A stretch of 64,000 nucleotides of DNA from Osedax fenrisi (taxonomy: Eukaryota; Annelida; Polychaeta; Sabellida; Siboglinidae). The position numbers were made by a program, and so were the translations under genes. Positions 26,391 to 39,833 of the stretch are shown in pieces. How positions within the stretch are numbered: the first letter of the stretch is position 1; the number at the start of each line of letters is the position of its first letter. Under the pieces are notes generated by a model, which was given only the letters and a program-made list of their open reading frames with translations, was not told where the DNA came from and ran no database searches. Location of the stretch: positions 80,476,090 through 80,540,089 of the forward strand of contig OZ025240.1 in the NCBI GenBank assembly GCA_964019155.1. The letters are read 5' to 3'.

Positions 26391-26594
26391 CATCAAAACC
26401 TAAGTAAATCATTTTAAAGAATATAAAAATATAGTAAATATATTCGATGAAAACTGCATTATCATGGTATCATCGTAGTATCCCTATGTGCACATATAAT
26501 ATGAATATGTCTACATATGATACGGTAATTCTACACGTGTTCAGCTTACATGGCTACCTACATATTCACGGTTGTCGTATAGATAGATAACCTT

Positions 26595-26880
26595 TAAAGC
26601 AAACAGTAGAACACGGGTTAGAGCCCCATCCGGACCATTAAAATAGGTCTTGAAATAACATTTAGAAGTGAACGTATATAATTATGTATAAATAAATTAA
26701 CGGCTCTCGTTAAAACCGTGGATGCCTTAACATGAGAGAGGTTTCGAAAGTAAATTATCACAGAGCTAGAGATAAATTTCTCTCTAGCTCTGTGGAAATT
26801 ATAGACATATGGTTATAAGTGAAAACTTCATCTAAGATCCTGGATGGAATACAGTATTACATAACTACACTTGTAAATTA
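26595..26880 (+). mobile_element. tRNA-derived SINE, copy S2
   Basis: The B-box-like GGGTTAGAGCCCC sits before GGACCAT, as in S1. The family core follows: ATTTAGAAGTGAACG, GGCTCTCGTTAAAACCGTGG, ATGCCTTAACATGAGAG, TATGGTTATAAGTGAAAAC and ATCCTGGATGGAA. A local hairpin (CACAGAGCTAGAG..CTCTAGCTCTGTG) interrupts the body at about 26758-26803. Confidence 0.7.
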
Positions 26881-27013
26881 ACAGAAAAAAATGTGTAATT
26901 CTTCTAATAAATATTATTATTATAGCAGGGATTACTCCCTGGTTATAACATAACAACTAACGATACCATTCACAGATGAATAGTGTTAAGACCTATTGAT
27001 CGTAACACTATTA

Positions 27014-27892
27014 AGGGAAATTAACCTAATACGGATACTTTAACAATAAATAGTCTTAACATTTATGACTCAATATTTGTATTCAAAAATTAAAATATAT
27101 TGATATTATATGATTATAGATATTATTTAATCTTTTAATTCCTTAGATAACGGGGTGTCCGTATTCGGTACCCATGTCCGAATACGGACATCCTGTGTTA
27201 TAATACGGACACCCTATATACACTAGATAAACTATATATTATTGATGAATCAATCATATAAATTACAATTATATTATTTATAATTAATGTTATGAACAAT
27301 TTATTCTAATTTAATTAGTTAATAATTTATTTATTTTTATTATTTTTTTAATTAATAATACACTTTAAGTATCTAAATAATACAAATTTTAGATTTAGCT
27401 TTATTGGTGGTATTCATATTATAACGTACGCGATTTTTATGAAAATCAAAAAAGTTCATACGTATATATTATTATACGTATATATTATATATATTCGTAT
27501 ACGCTGCGCGTTGATTGGTTATAGGGTGTCTGTATTAGGAACTTATATGACCTCTAGATATATGCTTATAATTTAATGAATATTTGATAATAAATATAGA
27601 AATTATATATATACTTTTAGAATGCTTTATTTTTTAATAATATACTGTTATATTTTATATTTATACATTTGTATATTCTAGAGAAGATTTTAAGTAGAAT
27701 TTTTTTTTCATAAATTTAAAAACGTAATAAAAAAATCAGTTTATATATCAGCAATAATTTGAATTATTAAAAAATAAAAAATACTTTTTTAGACTATTTA
27801 TATAATTATGAATATTTTATTCATTAACATTTTTTTTGTATGATTTATGGTTTCTGAGATACCGATAGTGTCCGTATTCGGTTACTTTCCCC
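27014..27892 (+). mobile_element. family 1 DNA transposon, copy C
   Basis: Begins AGGGAAATTAACCTAATACGG, slightly degraded, and ends CGGTTACTTTCCCC|TA. The central block GTCCGTATTCGGTACCCATG is intact. Same orientation as copy D, separated from it by only 14 bp. Confidence 0.87.
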
Positions 27893-27906
27893 TACTATAT
27901 ATAGTA

Positions 27907-28781
27907 GGGAAAGTAACCTAATACGGACACTTTAACAATAAATGGTCTTAACATTTTATGACTCATTATTTGTATTCAAAAATTAAAATATATTGATATT
28001 ATATGATTATAGATATTATTGTGATTTAAAAATTGTATTTAATCTTTTAATTCCTTAGATAACGGGGTGTCCGTATTCGGTACCCATGTCGAATACGGAC
28101 ACCCTATATATACTAGATAAACTATATATTATTGATGAATCAATCATATAAATTATAATTACATTATTTATAATTAATGTTATGAACAATTTATTCTAAT
28201 TTAATTAGTTAATAATTTATTTATTTTTATTATTTTTTAATTAATAATACGATTTAATTATCTAAATAATACAAATTTTAGATTTAGTGGTTATTTTAAT
28301 TTTTTATTGGTGGTATTAATATTATAACGCACGCGATTTTTATGAAAATCAGAATAGTTCATACGCTGCGAAATGATTGGTTATAGGGTGTCCATATTAA
28401 TACATCTAGAGTGTCCGTATTAGGGCCTTATATGACCTCTAGATATATGCTTATAACTTAATGAATATTTGATAACAAATATATAAATTATATATATAAT
28501 TTTTAGAATGCTTTAATTTTTTATATAATGATATATTTTATATAGATACATTTGTATATTCTTTAGAAGTTTTTAAGTTGAAATTTTTTTTCATAAATTT
28601 AAAAACGTAATACAAAAATCAGTTTATTGGATATATCAGTAATATTTTGAATAATTAAAAAATAAAAAAATACTTTTTTAGACTATTTATATAATTATGA
28701 ATATGTTATTCGATACACATTTTTTTGTAGGATTTATGGTTTCTGAGATACCGAGAGTGTCCGTATTCGGTTACTTTCCCC
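27907..28781 (+). mobile_element. family 1 DNA transposon, copy D
   Basis: Begins GGGAAAGTAACCTAATACGG and ends TTCGGTTACTTTCCCC. Very similar to copy C over its whole length, with a short deletion in the central motif block. The terminal open frame at 28697 is a shadow. Confidence 0.87.
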
Positions 28782-29022
28782 AACGTAGTATTCATAAGTC
28801 ATTATTTGACGATAGATATTCGATAATATTACTTCAATATTGTATTGAATCTATTAATAAATATATCCTATATTATATAGTTATATACATAAATATAGAG
28901 TTACCATTAGAGTTACCCTACTCTAATATATGTCTTTAAGATAGGCCTAGATTCCTATATCTAGATATATCTATACAAATATTGTTATTCTATATATATA
29001 TATTTATATAAGATAAACCTTA

Positions 29023-29068
<46 letters not shown>

Positions 29069-29689
29069 CATTAAATAACCAGTTTGGTTGAATTCCATAT
29101 CATTTTCTATAACTTTAGACAAATTCATATCTATAAATACTATTTTATATAATATATAATATAATATATTATATAAAATATACGATTTAGAAATCTTATT
29201 TCTATTACGTCAAATCACAAATACTAAATTTCGATAATAGTAATATTTGTATGAAATAAATAAATTATACTAAATTATAATTGGTAGGTAATTAACTTTA
29301 CAGTTCGGTAAATATTCATATTTTATTTGTAATTTACCAAAGACGATAGAAGTTCTCATAACAAATAGGCATACCATATATTTAGAGAAACCGCGTTGTT
29401 GAAACGTTGTTGCTCTAAATCTATAACGTAGGTTTGCTAATCTATAACGTCTATTACGCCTACACACTTATACGGTATAACAACGGTATAATTAACAGTA
29501 TAATAGACATTATACTTGGAATACCCAATTATAATTTATATTATTTATAGACATAATAATAAATAATATAATTTATTTAATATAGAAAATAGATATTCAA
29601 AATGACATAAAACAGGAGAGAAAACTAATAATAAAAAATAAGTAAATGTATTAACATTATTTATTTACATATGCCATAGTTTGGCCCGT
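28782..29689. other. A+T-rich intergenic region
   Basis: No supported gene. It has an (AT)n tract at 29026-29065 and otherwise low-complexity A+T-rich sequence. The minus open frame at 29270-29467 has no recognisable motif. Confidence 0.4.
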
Positions 29690-30250
29690 ATATGTTAATG
29701 ATATTCCAACAGGGCCGCGACAGATCTCATATTTAAGGAAAGGGTGAATTATTTCCTATGTCGTGGGGTAGAACATTGTACCTGTAGATTCCACGCTGGC
29801 ATCCTTACTCCCCGACACCCGTCACAACTCCACTGTCCTAACATAACATACGAGGACAAAAATAAATAAGGTAATAAATAAAAATATATAAATAAATAAA
29901 CAAGGTAGAATGAACATGCTCATCAGCTACCAGAAAATATCTCAGAAACACCCGATTTAAATAATGGAAGAGACTTCATTTTGGTTAGATGCGCAGGCAG
30001 ATTGTTCCATGTAGGCTAACCGATACCCGGTTGCTGAAGAAGTTGTGTGATCGGTTATTCTTTGAGATGTCTCTTTTGATTTTCATAGAGGGCCCTCTAT
30101 GATGATTCGTGTGGGCCACAAGAAATCATATACATCCACATCAACAAGACCATTGAATATTTTATATGTCAGCACCATATCAGCAACATGCCAGCGTGAA
30201 GAAAGTGATTTTATTTTTTTAAATAATAATCTGTCAAGGTATTCTAATAA
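29690..30250 (-). mobile_element. degenerate CR1-like LINE 3' fragment
   Basis: Translating minus with frame changes gives the C-terminal RT tail typical of these LINEs: SLSSRWHVADMVLTYKIFNG, then RDISKNNRSHNFFSNRVSVS, then WNNLPAHLTKMKSLPLFKSG and a stop near 29928. At least two frameshifts separate these blocks. The remaining 240 bp to 29690 are a plausible 3' UTR. A different family from the copies at 1 and 13535. Confidence 0.75.
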
Positions 30251-30959
30251 AACATAGCATAAATAGGGGGGTCCCTATTATAGTGGGGTCCCACTCAAAT
30301 GTCTATACACATATGACGATGCCCCTTATTATTAGTTAAAACTTTTAACCATGCTTATATGCATATATATATAGCTATATTATATAGCATATATATATAA
30401 CCATATAACTATATCTATAGATCTTTATATAATTACTTTAGTGTCTATGTATATCTACGTAATATATGTATCTTATTTTCTTATACATTAAAATATTAAA
30501 ATGTATTTTATCAAATATATATAAATACAAATATTTATAATTATTTTTCCATTTACAATTTTTTAGACCAGAATATCTATAGGTTTAGACCAACATACTA
30601 TAGTATATATTTACACACCTAAATGAAAATACTTGACACTAGAGTGGTATCCATCTAAATAATCTTTAAATAGGCTATATATTATTGCTATAAATGATTA
30701 ACTTTAATTGTATCACTATTAATCATCACATTATGTATGTGTATAGCACAGTATCACCTCGGCTCTTCCTCGCTGACCGTCCATTAATGGAAATTAAGTA
30801 ATTATTCCCAGCATCATTTTCAATTCCATCACATCTCCTCTAACAACGTTTCTGACAAATTATAGGGCAGACTTGACAATTCTAGATTCGAGAGTACTTT
30901 TAAGTTTTATTATACTCATTGTCTAGGTATGTATCTGTCTATAAAAGTAGGTTACTATG

Positions 30960-32640
30960 AGCAGTTTCCTCCAGCACCATAGTTTTAAAATATCACTTTT
31001 TCCCTATCTCTAACCTTTTAATAGTACAGGTTTGGTGTCCATACAGGAAAATTAGAAATACCAGTGTTTGAACAATCATTATTTTGGTCATTAGTCTGAT
31101 GCCTTTATATTTGAATATACCTACCTTTCAAACTTCCTATGGAACATTTTCCCTTAGCGAGTCTTCTTCGTAGCCCCTTATCAGTGAATTCATCATTTTT
31201 AATTATGACTCCTAGGAAATAAATTTATCAGCGATTTAGATATTATTATCATCTAGGATATCAACTACGATATAGTCCAATTCAGCTGTAGTCAACTTTG
31301 TTCTAAAAATAATCCGGCTTCTTCGCTTGCTCTTTTGACTTTTGTAAATAGCTCTGTGAGATCAGATTTTATTCCCGCTATCAATGTAATTTCGTCAGCA
31401 TATCTAAGGATTATAACTTTTCTTCCACATATAGGTTTCTTACCAATTCCCTTATCCTACTTTTCCAGGACATAACGTATTATTCTTTCTTCATAAATAT
31501 TGAACAGCAATAGTGATATAATGCATACTTGCCGTACTCCTTTACCAATCGGGATATTGCTTGTCTCACCATACTCTTTCCTTACAGTCGATTCTTGATT
31601 TGTATATCGATTTCTCAGCACTAATATCAGATGCTCTGGTACTCCCATATATTTGAGAGTGCACCATAGTATTTGATGATATACACAGTCAAATGCCTTT
31701 TGTAGTCAATGAAGCACATGAAGAGTTCTCTTTGATGATCTCTAGATTTTCCAATCATCCATCTCAAGTTAGCAATATGATTTCTAGTTCCTCTACCTCT
31801 TCGATTGAATTGTTCTATTTGTAGTTCAGGGATGAGGAAGGCCTCAAGTCTTTTCTGCAATATTCTCAGGACAATTTTACTAGAATGTGATATTAAGGCA
31901 ATTGTTCTGTATTTACCATATTCTTTTTTATTGCCCTTTAAGTAAATAGAGAAATATATAGATTTCTTCCAGTCCTTTGGCAATATCTTTGTTTTCCATA
32001 TGCTATTACAAAGTTATGACTCGTCATCACCTCCTACTTTTATGAATTATATAGGTATTCCGTCAGGAACTGGAGATGTTCTGTTAGATATATTTCGGAT
32101 TGCTTCTTTTATTTCTAATTATAATACATCAGGTTCGTCCTCATATAAATTCTCATTAAAAATTTCATTTATATTGGGATCTCTTTTGAATAGATTTTCT
32201 GTAGGTTTTTCTATATAGTTGCCATCTCTTTTTATATCCTTTTCTTCTGAGATCACTCTTTCATTACTTAGTTTCACAGCACCCCATATTGAGCTGCGTG
32301 ATCCTGTCATATGACAGAGATGTGTGAGATATAAATAAATATATATATCTTTATTTATTTAAACAGGTCTATTGTTTTACCCATCTTATTATTATCTTCA
32401 ATTTGTTTATATTTATCTTATTTTTCTATGGTGCTTTGCTCTTTATCCTATATTGCTTTCTTCTGGAAAACTGCGTTAAGCTTTCTATATTTTTCATAGT
32501 TTCCTTTACTGCGAATTTCCTTTCATTCTTATGCAATTTTTAGAACTTTATCTTATAACCATTTCGCAACTTTCTTTCTTTTAACTGTCTCGACCTTTTT
32601 ATTCGCTGTCTCTTTTAGTATATTTCAAATGTAATTCCAT
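30960..32640 (-). pseudogene. degenerate RTE-like LINE, linker and reverse transcriptase
   Basis: Minus-strand blocks in order: an EN-RT linker (KGNYEKYRKLNAVFQKKAI, IEDNNKMGKTIDLFK; 32350-32600, with stops), KLSNERVISEEKDIKR (to 32119), RT fingers MPKDWKKSIYFSIYLKGNKK and YRTIALISHSSKIVLRILQK, RRGRGTRNHIANLRW, then GVPEHLILVLRNRYTNQEST, GKGVRQVCIISLLLFNIYEE, and further down FTDKGLRRRL near 31170. The wording is that of RTE-type elements. Several frameshifts and stops; a short A+T insertion lies at about 32335. The endonuclease is not seen. Confidence 0.8.
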
Positions 32641-32660
32641 ATAGTTACCCAGGTAATATA

Positions 32661-32738
32661 TCTGATGTTGTAAGCTCGTTAAACCTATGTTTCTGTAATA
32701 TATTACATAAACATAGGTTTAACGAGCTTACAACAGAT
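32661..32738. repeat. near-perfect hairpin
   Basis: Arms GTTGTAAGCTCGTTAAACCT ATGTTT and their inverse meet at TAATATATTA, about 37 bp per arm with very few mismatches. It lies at the 5' boundary (minus sense) of the RTE-like remnant. Confidence 0.85.
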
Positions 32739-32744
32739 ATTATG

Positions 32745-33112
32745 ATATATCATAATAGCAACATAATAGCATAACTAATATTTACATTGTCCTATTTTTC
32801 TGATATTATGCTATTAAAAATCTATTAAGCTGCTATTAATTTGTAATGCTATTTTTCTGCTATTATGTTGTCATTAAAAGTATATTATGCTATTATTATG
32901 CTGATATTAATTTTAAAAGTCTATTATTCTGTTATTATGTTGTTATTCTAATAATAGCAATATATTAGCAGCATAATATTCTTTTAAAATTAAAAGCAGC
33001 ATAATAATAGCATAATAGAATTTTAATAGCAACATAATAGCAGCATATAGCACGATGTAAATATTTGAGGCTATTCGATATGCTATTATGTTGCTATTAT
33101 GAGGTTATTACT
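32745..33112. repeat. dispersed tandem and inverted AATAGCAACAT motif
   Basis: The motif ATAATAGCAACATAATAGC and its inverse GCTATTATGTTGCTATTATG recur many times in both orientations, making a palindromic low-complexity block. Confidence 0.7.
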
Positions 33113-33163
33113 GTTAGCTGGTATACGTATGGAATACAAACGAATACTATTATCGTGTAATTC

Positions 33164-33194
<31 letters not shown>

Positions 33195-36100
33195 AAAATA
33201 TAATCCTTGAAATATAATAATTAATATATAAATATAATATATGTTAGATAAATATATAATGTGCATTATACGACGTATAATATACGTGTATATAATATTA
33301 AACTATATTACTAAAATTATTATATACTATTGAAAAGTTCTGGATATTATAACTATGTGTCATCAGAAATGAATAAATTTACATATGTAAATATCAATGA
33401 CCTAATAAATTCTTATAAATGTAAATAAATAAATTAGACACGCCTACTATATATCAGGTGTGTCAGATTAATAATATACTTATCACAGAATTGGTTGGTT
33501 GTTATATGATATTTAATATATTTATTTGTTAGAATGTAATTTTATAATGTATTGACTATTTAGTGATATTTATTTCCAATGATGTACATACTACACTTAT
33601 ATATTGTTGATATAACCATTATAATAATTCTTATATATAAAATAAATATAAGTATTAGCTCAACTTAATAGTTAATATTATTATAATAATTATATTAAAT
33701 GCGCGTAATTTTTTAATTGATGATTATTCTATGTAATTGCACATTTTCTTGTTATATTACAAATATATATTATAGTATATATAATATATAATTATTATAT
33801 ATTATAATAATAGTGTCATTTTTATTTGTATTCTAATATAATTAACGCTAACTAACTTTGTAAAATATGTATAGTGTAAGCGTCACGCTCTACTACACAG
33901 AGTAGTGTGCGCACTTCAGTGAACAATCACTGTCACGGTGATTCACTGTTAATGTGTAGTCTACACTTGTAATCTGCTTACTTCAATCCTTTATCGATAG
34001 TGATTTATGGGTACTACTTTATGTTGTTGTTGTTATTTGTTTATTTTTATAATGAACCATTAAAAAGATAAATTAACATATATAATATATACATATAATC
34101 TGATATCATTCACATAATAAGTATTATAGTATGACCACACTCGATATATATGATCAAGAAATAATATTTAAAATATTACAGATCTATAAAAAAAAAAACA
34201 TGTTTAGTTAAACAAAAAAAACTACAGCCATAACAAACCTGAATGTTTATTTATCCTGTAACAAATTCGTGCACAAGATATAGTAAACATACAAGTAAAT
34301 CACATAAACAGAAGTATAAAGTTATATTATATACATACATCTTTCTCTGAGAATATATACAATGTATAGTTTATAAATTATATACATAACACATATATAC
34401 ATATATTAAAAATAATAAATACAGTTTAGAGTTGTTAAAAATCGATATAGCTTATTTCAGTTAGCACGATTTATGTAGGTTATATATTGTAGATAAACGG
34501 CTGTTTTTATGTAAAGCGGCAGAAATGTAATCATGGTAGAAATATAATAATAGTCATTAATACATGTACATAATAATGTATGTAAAATATACTTTTATTA
34601 TGCATATAACGCTGATATATTAAAATACCTAATTATATGTATATGCGGTATTGTATATTTTTCAAAATAGTTAACAATTTATTTTATATCTATGTACTAA
34701 ATTTCACTTAAGTTAGTTTTAGAATTGAACATGTAAGTTGACATATGACATCATAATAGTTCTACACAGTACTTTCTTATTAGGGAATTTCATATATTTA
34801 GCATTCATTTAAAAAATAAAATTTTTATTAGTATCCACATTATCACTTGCTACCGTGTCAGGGTTTTTTTAATGGTTTTTTTGATCAAAAAAACCATTGG
34901 TTTTTTTGTTTTTTTAACATTATAAAAGCGTTCAATCAAAATAAGGAATCGCTTAGGCAATGATAAGGCTGTAAAACTTGTTTTTTATTTCGAGAATTAA
35001 ATTGATTATATTTCTATTAGAAATCATCTTATTATTATTATTATTTTTTAAATTATTATATTGTTACAATTTGTAACTTGTTATTTTATTGCGAGAATTA
35101 TATTGATTATATTTCTAATTACTGTATTGTTATTTTTTTAAATTATTATTTTGTTACAATTTGTAACTATTTTTTTTATTATATTTTACTTTATTTTTAT
35201 AATAAATATATTTTAATCAAATAATTTTATTAATATTTAATATCAATAATATATTATTGAAAATTTAATAATATATATATATATAATTAATATATATAAA
35301 TAATATTCATTAGTGTTGTATATTTTATACTTACTCTATATATGTATGTTTTGCACAGACATTTAATAATCGATCTAGGTATATATAATATTTTCTAATT
35401 AATAATCTTAACATTTAATTATAAAAAAACCAAATAAACCATATAAAAACCGCCAACCCTCTACCTTTTATACCAATATATGTATATAATTCATGTCCAA
35501 CACATCGCTATCTCACAAGGCAATCTACTCTTGTATAATAACACATTGGTATTTCAATATTTTGTCAGATATACTTATTTTAAATTAGAATTCTAGACAG
35601 TAATTATGAAACAATGTTTGCTAGTTATTCACTACTCGAGGGCTTGTTAACACTGTGATTATGGTTGGCGCACTAGTCGATCTATCACCATATAAACGGC
35701 ATACTCGTCAATTCTACAATCAACTTTTCATTGGATCGTATCAAATATGCCCGTTATTCGATGGTGACCTTTACGTTAATGTATCCATTACTACCTGGTT
35801 AACACCACCATAACCTTTACAACTATACATAGGTAGATTATTATATACGTGTACTATATCGTAGACAATCATTTACATAGTTCATCTGTTAGTTTTGTGA
35901 TAATATAATTAACTCATTTACTGAATATATTTATAATTAATTAACACATATTTACACAATTCTTTATATATTTGGTATTAATAATATTAATGTTATTGAA
36001 AATATATTGTCAATCCACATTATTTTATAAATTATTGTATGTATGTAATCATATTTGTCTCCATTATTACATATTAATATACATTTGTATATATAGCTGA

Positions 36101-36265
36101 TGGTAACCATGGCGTATATCAGATACGTTTAATAGGTATTTGAATTATTAATAAGACATTTTTTTTTTTGTAATAGTTATATTTGATTGTTGCATTTGAT
36201 AGTTGTATTTCATAATATTCACTATCAAATATACCATATATATATATATATATATACCATATATA

Positions 36266-36304
<39 letters not shown>

Positions 36305-37642
36305 ATATATACCATATATATATATATATATATATATATACCATATATATATATATATATATATATATATTTCATATAGGAAATATCTTAGGTTTTATTC
36401 TTATTTTAATTTTAATACATCTACATGAATATTTTTATTTTAATATTTGGAAACAAATTACTTGTATTTGATATGTGTGTTATAATTCTGTTACACAATC
36501 CCTGATGGTATAACAGGATATGACTTTGTCATGATTCTAGTACATTTTATTTATATATATATTCTATATTTCAATTATAATTTCTATATGCTTATAATAA
36601 TATAGATATGATTATTGATTTTTAATTAACAACTCCCATGACCTACTTACCAATGCAAGCATGTTATTCATAAGCTTGTATGTAATCATATTTATTAAGC
36701 TTCTGTAATATATAATATATATTATATATATATATATAATATTGATTATTATGTGTTTGCTTATATATATATTCTTATCTATTAATATATATACACATTT
36801 TTAGAAAAAATTATAATAATTGTAATATAAATAAATATTATTATAAATATACATAGATAATATATATATACATAGATAATACATATCTATAGATAAGAAA
36901 TGTTCTTTAAATTTAATGTATAATAGATATATTTGTATGAAAAACTAGTTAATCAATATGGTTGTGTGCTACAACTTGTAGTCTACAAGTATCTGAGATT
37001 ATATGTTATAATTACTTTGTATTTAATTTATAATCACAATCGCAGTATTCAGACTGATAATAGAAATGAGTTAAACATGATATTCATGCAATTAGGTATA
37101 TACGTATATGTATCTATCGAAAACCATTGAAGTTTTAGTTATAACTGAGTTTTTTATTGACCCAATTGTAATTTATCTAGTTCAGTTTAAAAACAATAAA
37201 TTTATAAGTAGGTGATATAATGAATTGATGTTTTTTCAATATAACATGGGTTCTAGCTGGTCACTAAGCTATCTGTTGACGACGATTCCAAGTACACCAT
37301 TACATACAACTATGTGTATATCACATCGCTGGTGTACCACTTGTTCACAATATTCACTGTTACTTTCCTATGTATTCATTGTTCACAACTAATCATAACT
37401 TTAATATGATTTATTTACAAAACTATTGTATTTAACTTTCATTTTATTACGACTTATGAATGTATTACTCAATTAATATAACTGATATTTTTCTAAGACT
37501 TTATCGGAAATATTAAACAATTTATCCGAAATTCTATTTAAATAAGTTGAAAATAAGTGGTGCATAAGATGTAACAAATGGCTCCTGCATATTCATGATA
37601 CTACTGCATGATACTACATATCATCTACCTGTTTAATGGCAA
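33113..37642. other. A+T-rich region without a recognised gene
   Basis: Holds (AT)n at 33166-33190 and 36231-36372 (the latter broken by ACCATA), short hairpins at 33875-33960, and a TTTTTTGATCAAAAAA palindrome at about 34880. Small plus frames at 35659-35814 and 37245-37392 were considered and not accepted. Confidence 0.4.
36231..36372. repeat. compound (AT)n / ACCATA microsatellite
   Basis: TA runs separated by TATACCATATATACCATA; the IYIYIY open frames on both strands are products of this repeat. Confidence 0.95.
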
Positions 37643-38094
37643 TTTGAAAACATTTAAATATTTTTATATATATAATACCAAATTAAAATCGATGATAAAC
37701 TTTACGGATTAAGTTAGTTAAACATTTGCACACTTAAATGTATAATATAGATATTGTAATGCTAAACTAAATCATTTATAAGCTAAGAGATTATTAACAG
37801 ATACTAACTCATATCAAAATGACACACTTTTTGTTTACTATTAATATAGAATTCATATCTAATAGATATTTGAAAACATTTAAATATTTTTATATATATA
37901 ATACCAAATTAAAATCGATGATAAACTTTACGGATTAAGTTAGTTAAACATTTGCACACTTAAATGTATAATATAGATATTGCAATGCTAAACTAAATCA
38001 TTTATAAGCTAAGAGATTATTAACAGATACTAACTCATATCAAAATGACACATTTTTGTTTACTATTAATATAGAATTCATATCTAATAGATAT
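37643..38094. repeat. tandem duplication, 226-bp unit
   Basis: Two direct, almost identical copies: TTTGAAAACATTTAAATATT begins at 37643 and again at 37869. Differences are a single T/C change and a one-base length difference, so the duplication is young. Confidence 0.92.
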
Positions 38095-38145
38095 TATCTA
38101 TACATTTTGCCAATCTAAAATACTGAATATCAAGTATAAAATAAG

Positions 38146-38185
<40 letters not shown>

Positions 38186-39309
38186 CTATACAAATAGTCT
38201 ACAAATTATAAAATAAATATTTGTTTACATAAAATGATTTATGAATAATAATTATACATTATATTTGTATTAAGAAGTAACACATTTTAATTATATATAT
38301 ATATATATATATTAGACATATACTTTAATATTTTTATAAATATTCATCAAAGGAGTCCAAAGTTATTAAAGTTAAAACAAATTCAGAGATTTAAAGATTT
38401 ACTATTATTCTTTATCTATAATATTTGTAGTAAATAAGAAATAGGCAGATGATACAATACATATTTGATTTATTATAGTTTCTTTTTACAGTAATATATA
38501 TTTTTCATTAGTTAAAAGATAAATTTTTAAATTTTAATAAAATAATTTACAAAAAAAAATAATATTTGACAATATGTTACCAATGTTAATATGATGATGA
38601 TGATGATATTGAGTTTATTAGCACTAAAATAGGGTCATGTAGACCCCTTCGCTCGTGCGGGAAGAAAATAATAATAAAATAATAGTAATATGATAATAAT
38701 TTGATAATAATATACATTCAATATACAATGGATAACAATAATAAATAATATAAAGGACTATTATATACTACAGTCTGCATTGATATGGTGTAGTTGTATA
38801 TACTACAGACTGCATTGATATAGTATAGTGTTATATAATAATAAGATTAATATGATTAAGTTGAGTAAAATACCCTATACGATAATAAGCTCTATTTACA
38901 TATTACATATAAGCACACTCGTAATCCTCAGGTGTATGCTGTTTCAATGTATTTACGGACGATTTATTGGAACTATATCATATTACTACGTTTAGATGTA
39001 TACACACGCCTGTGTGTGTGTGTGTGTGTGTGACCATTACAATAGATTTATTACACCGGTAAGCTGGTACACGATCACACACCCACCATAGTCCTATATG
39101 TAAGATGGTCACGATGCATGTTCAACAATGCATCACTACAACGCACTTACTACTAATCTAATTATATGTATAACAGTAAAACGCTCTTCATCAAATATGA
39201 ATATTTATTGTGTATAAATTAATCAAAATCTCACTAAAACGATGTACATTTTTTTTATGCTTTTATTTGACTCGTGTATGTGTTTATTAAGTATATTGTA
39301 CCATCGTGT
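38095..39309. other. A+T-rich intergenic region
   Basis: Contains (AT)n at 38148-38182, a two-copy repeat of about 52 bp at 38760-38830 (TATACTACAG..CTGCATTGATAT), and a (TG)n run at about 39012-39032. No gene supported. Confidence 0.4.
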
Positions 39310-39546
39310 GAGCAGGAAGTATGTCACGGATCAAACCCATACGCACACATAAACTGGTCTTTATATAATATCTAGAAGTGATATTATATAATTGCGTAAA
39401 AAAAATGATTGGTTCTCGTTAAAACATGGATGTCTTAACATGAGAGCGGCTTTGAAGGGATATTAGAGACATTTTTGTTAAGTTAAAATGTCATCTAATT
39501 TCCTGGATGAGATGAAGGGAGTCCACCATAATAACAAACACCTATA
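39310..39546 (+). mobile_element. tRNA-derived SINE, copy S3
   Basis: A degraded B-box (CGGATCAAACCC) is followed by the family body: ATCTAGAAGTGATATTATAT, TTCTCGTTAAAACATGGATG, CTTAACATGAGAGCGGC, AAGGGATATTAGAG, TTTCCTGGATGAGATG and a GGGAGTCCACCATAATAACA tail. Confidence 0.72.
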
Positions 39547-39734
39547 ACTCATACCACCACCATAATAGACTTACTAGATTACAGGGCCAGCCAGCAGTAA
39601 CGCTTATATATAGGAGAGTATGTGTAAACTATCTACACTATACACCTTCACACACACACACACACACTGGCTTCCCATCACCACTAACGATGGTGTACAC
39701 CTGTTACCATTACAAACCACCGTTGCATACTTAC

Positions 39735-39806
39735 AGATTAACTTCTCATTATATTGCAAGCGAATGAGATCTTTGTACAACATTAGAGAAGTGTGAGATA
39801 TTTGAG
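39735..39806 (-). other. candidate exon on minus, unrecognised
   Basis: On minus, ATTATTCACAG precedes an open stretch reading SQISHTSLMLYKDLIRLQYN then EKLI, followed by a strong donor ATCT|GTAAGTATG. Composition is more balanced than the surroundings. No family recognised and no partner exon found. It ends 27 bp from the hAT-type MITE. Confidence 0.35.
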
Positions 39807-39833
39807 ATCTGTGAATAATGACTCCATATACAC

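Noticed and set aside
35659..35814. 51-codon plus frame starting MVGALVDLSPYKRH
   Set aside because: Reads plausibly but shows no family motif, no clear splice sites and no neighbours; too short to support.
37245..37392. 48-codon plus frame starting MGSSWSLSYLL
   Set aside because: No recognisable motif and no supporting context.
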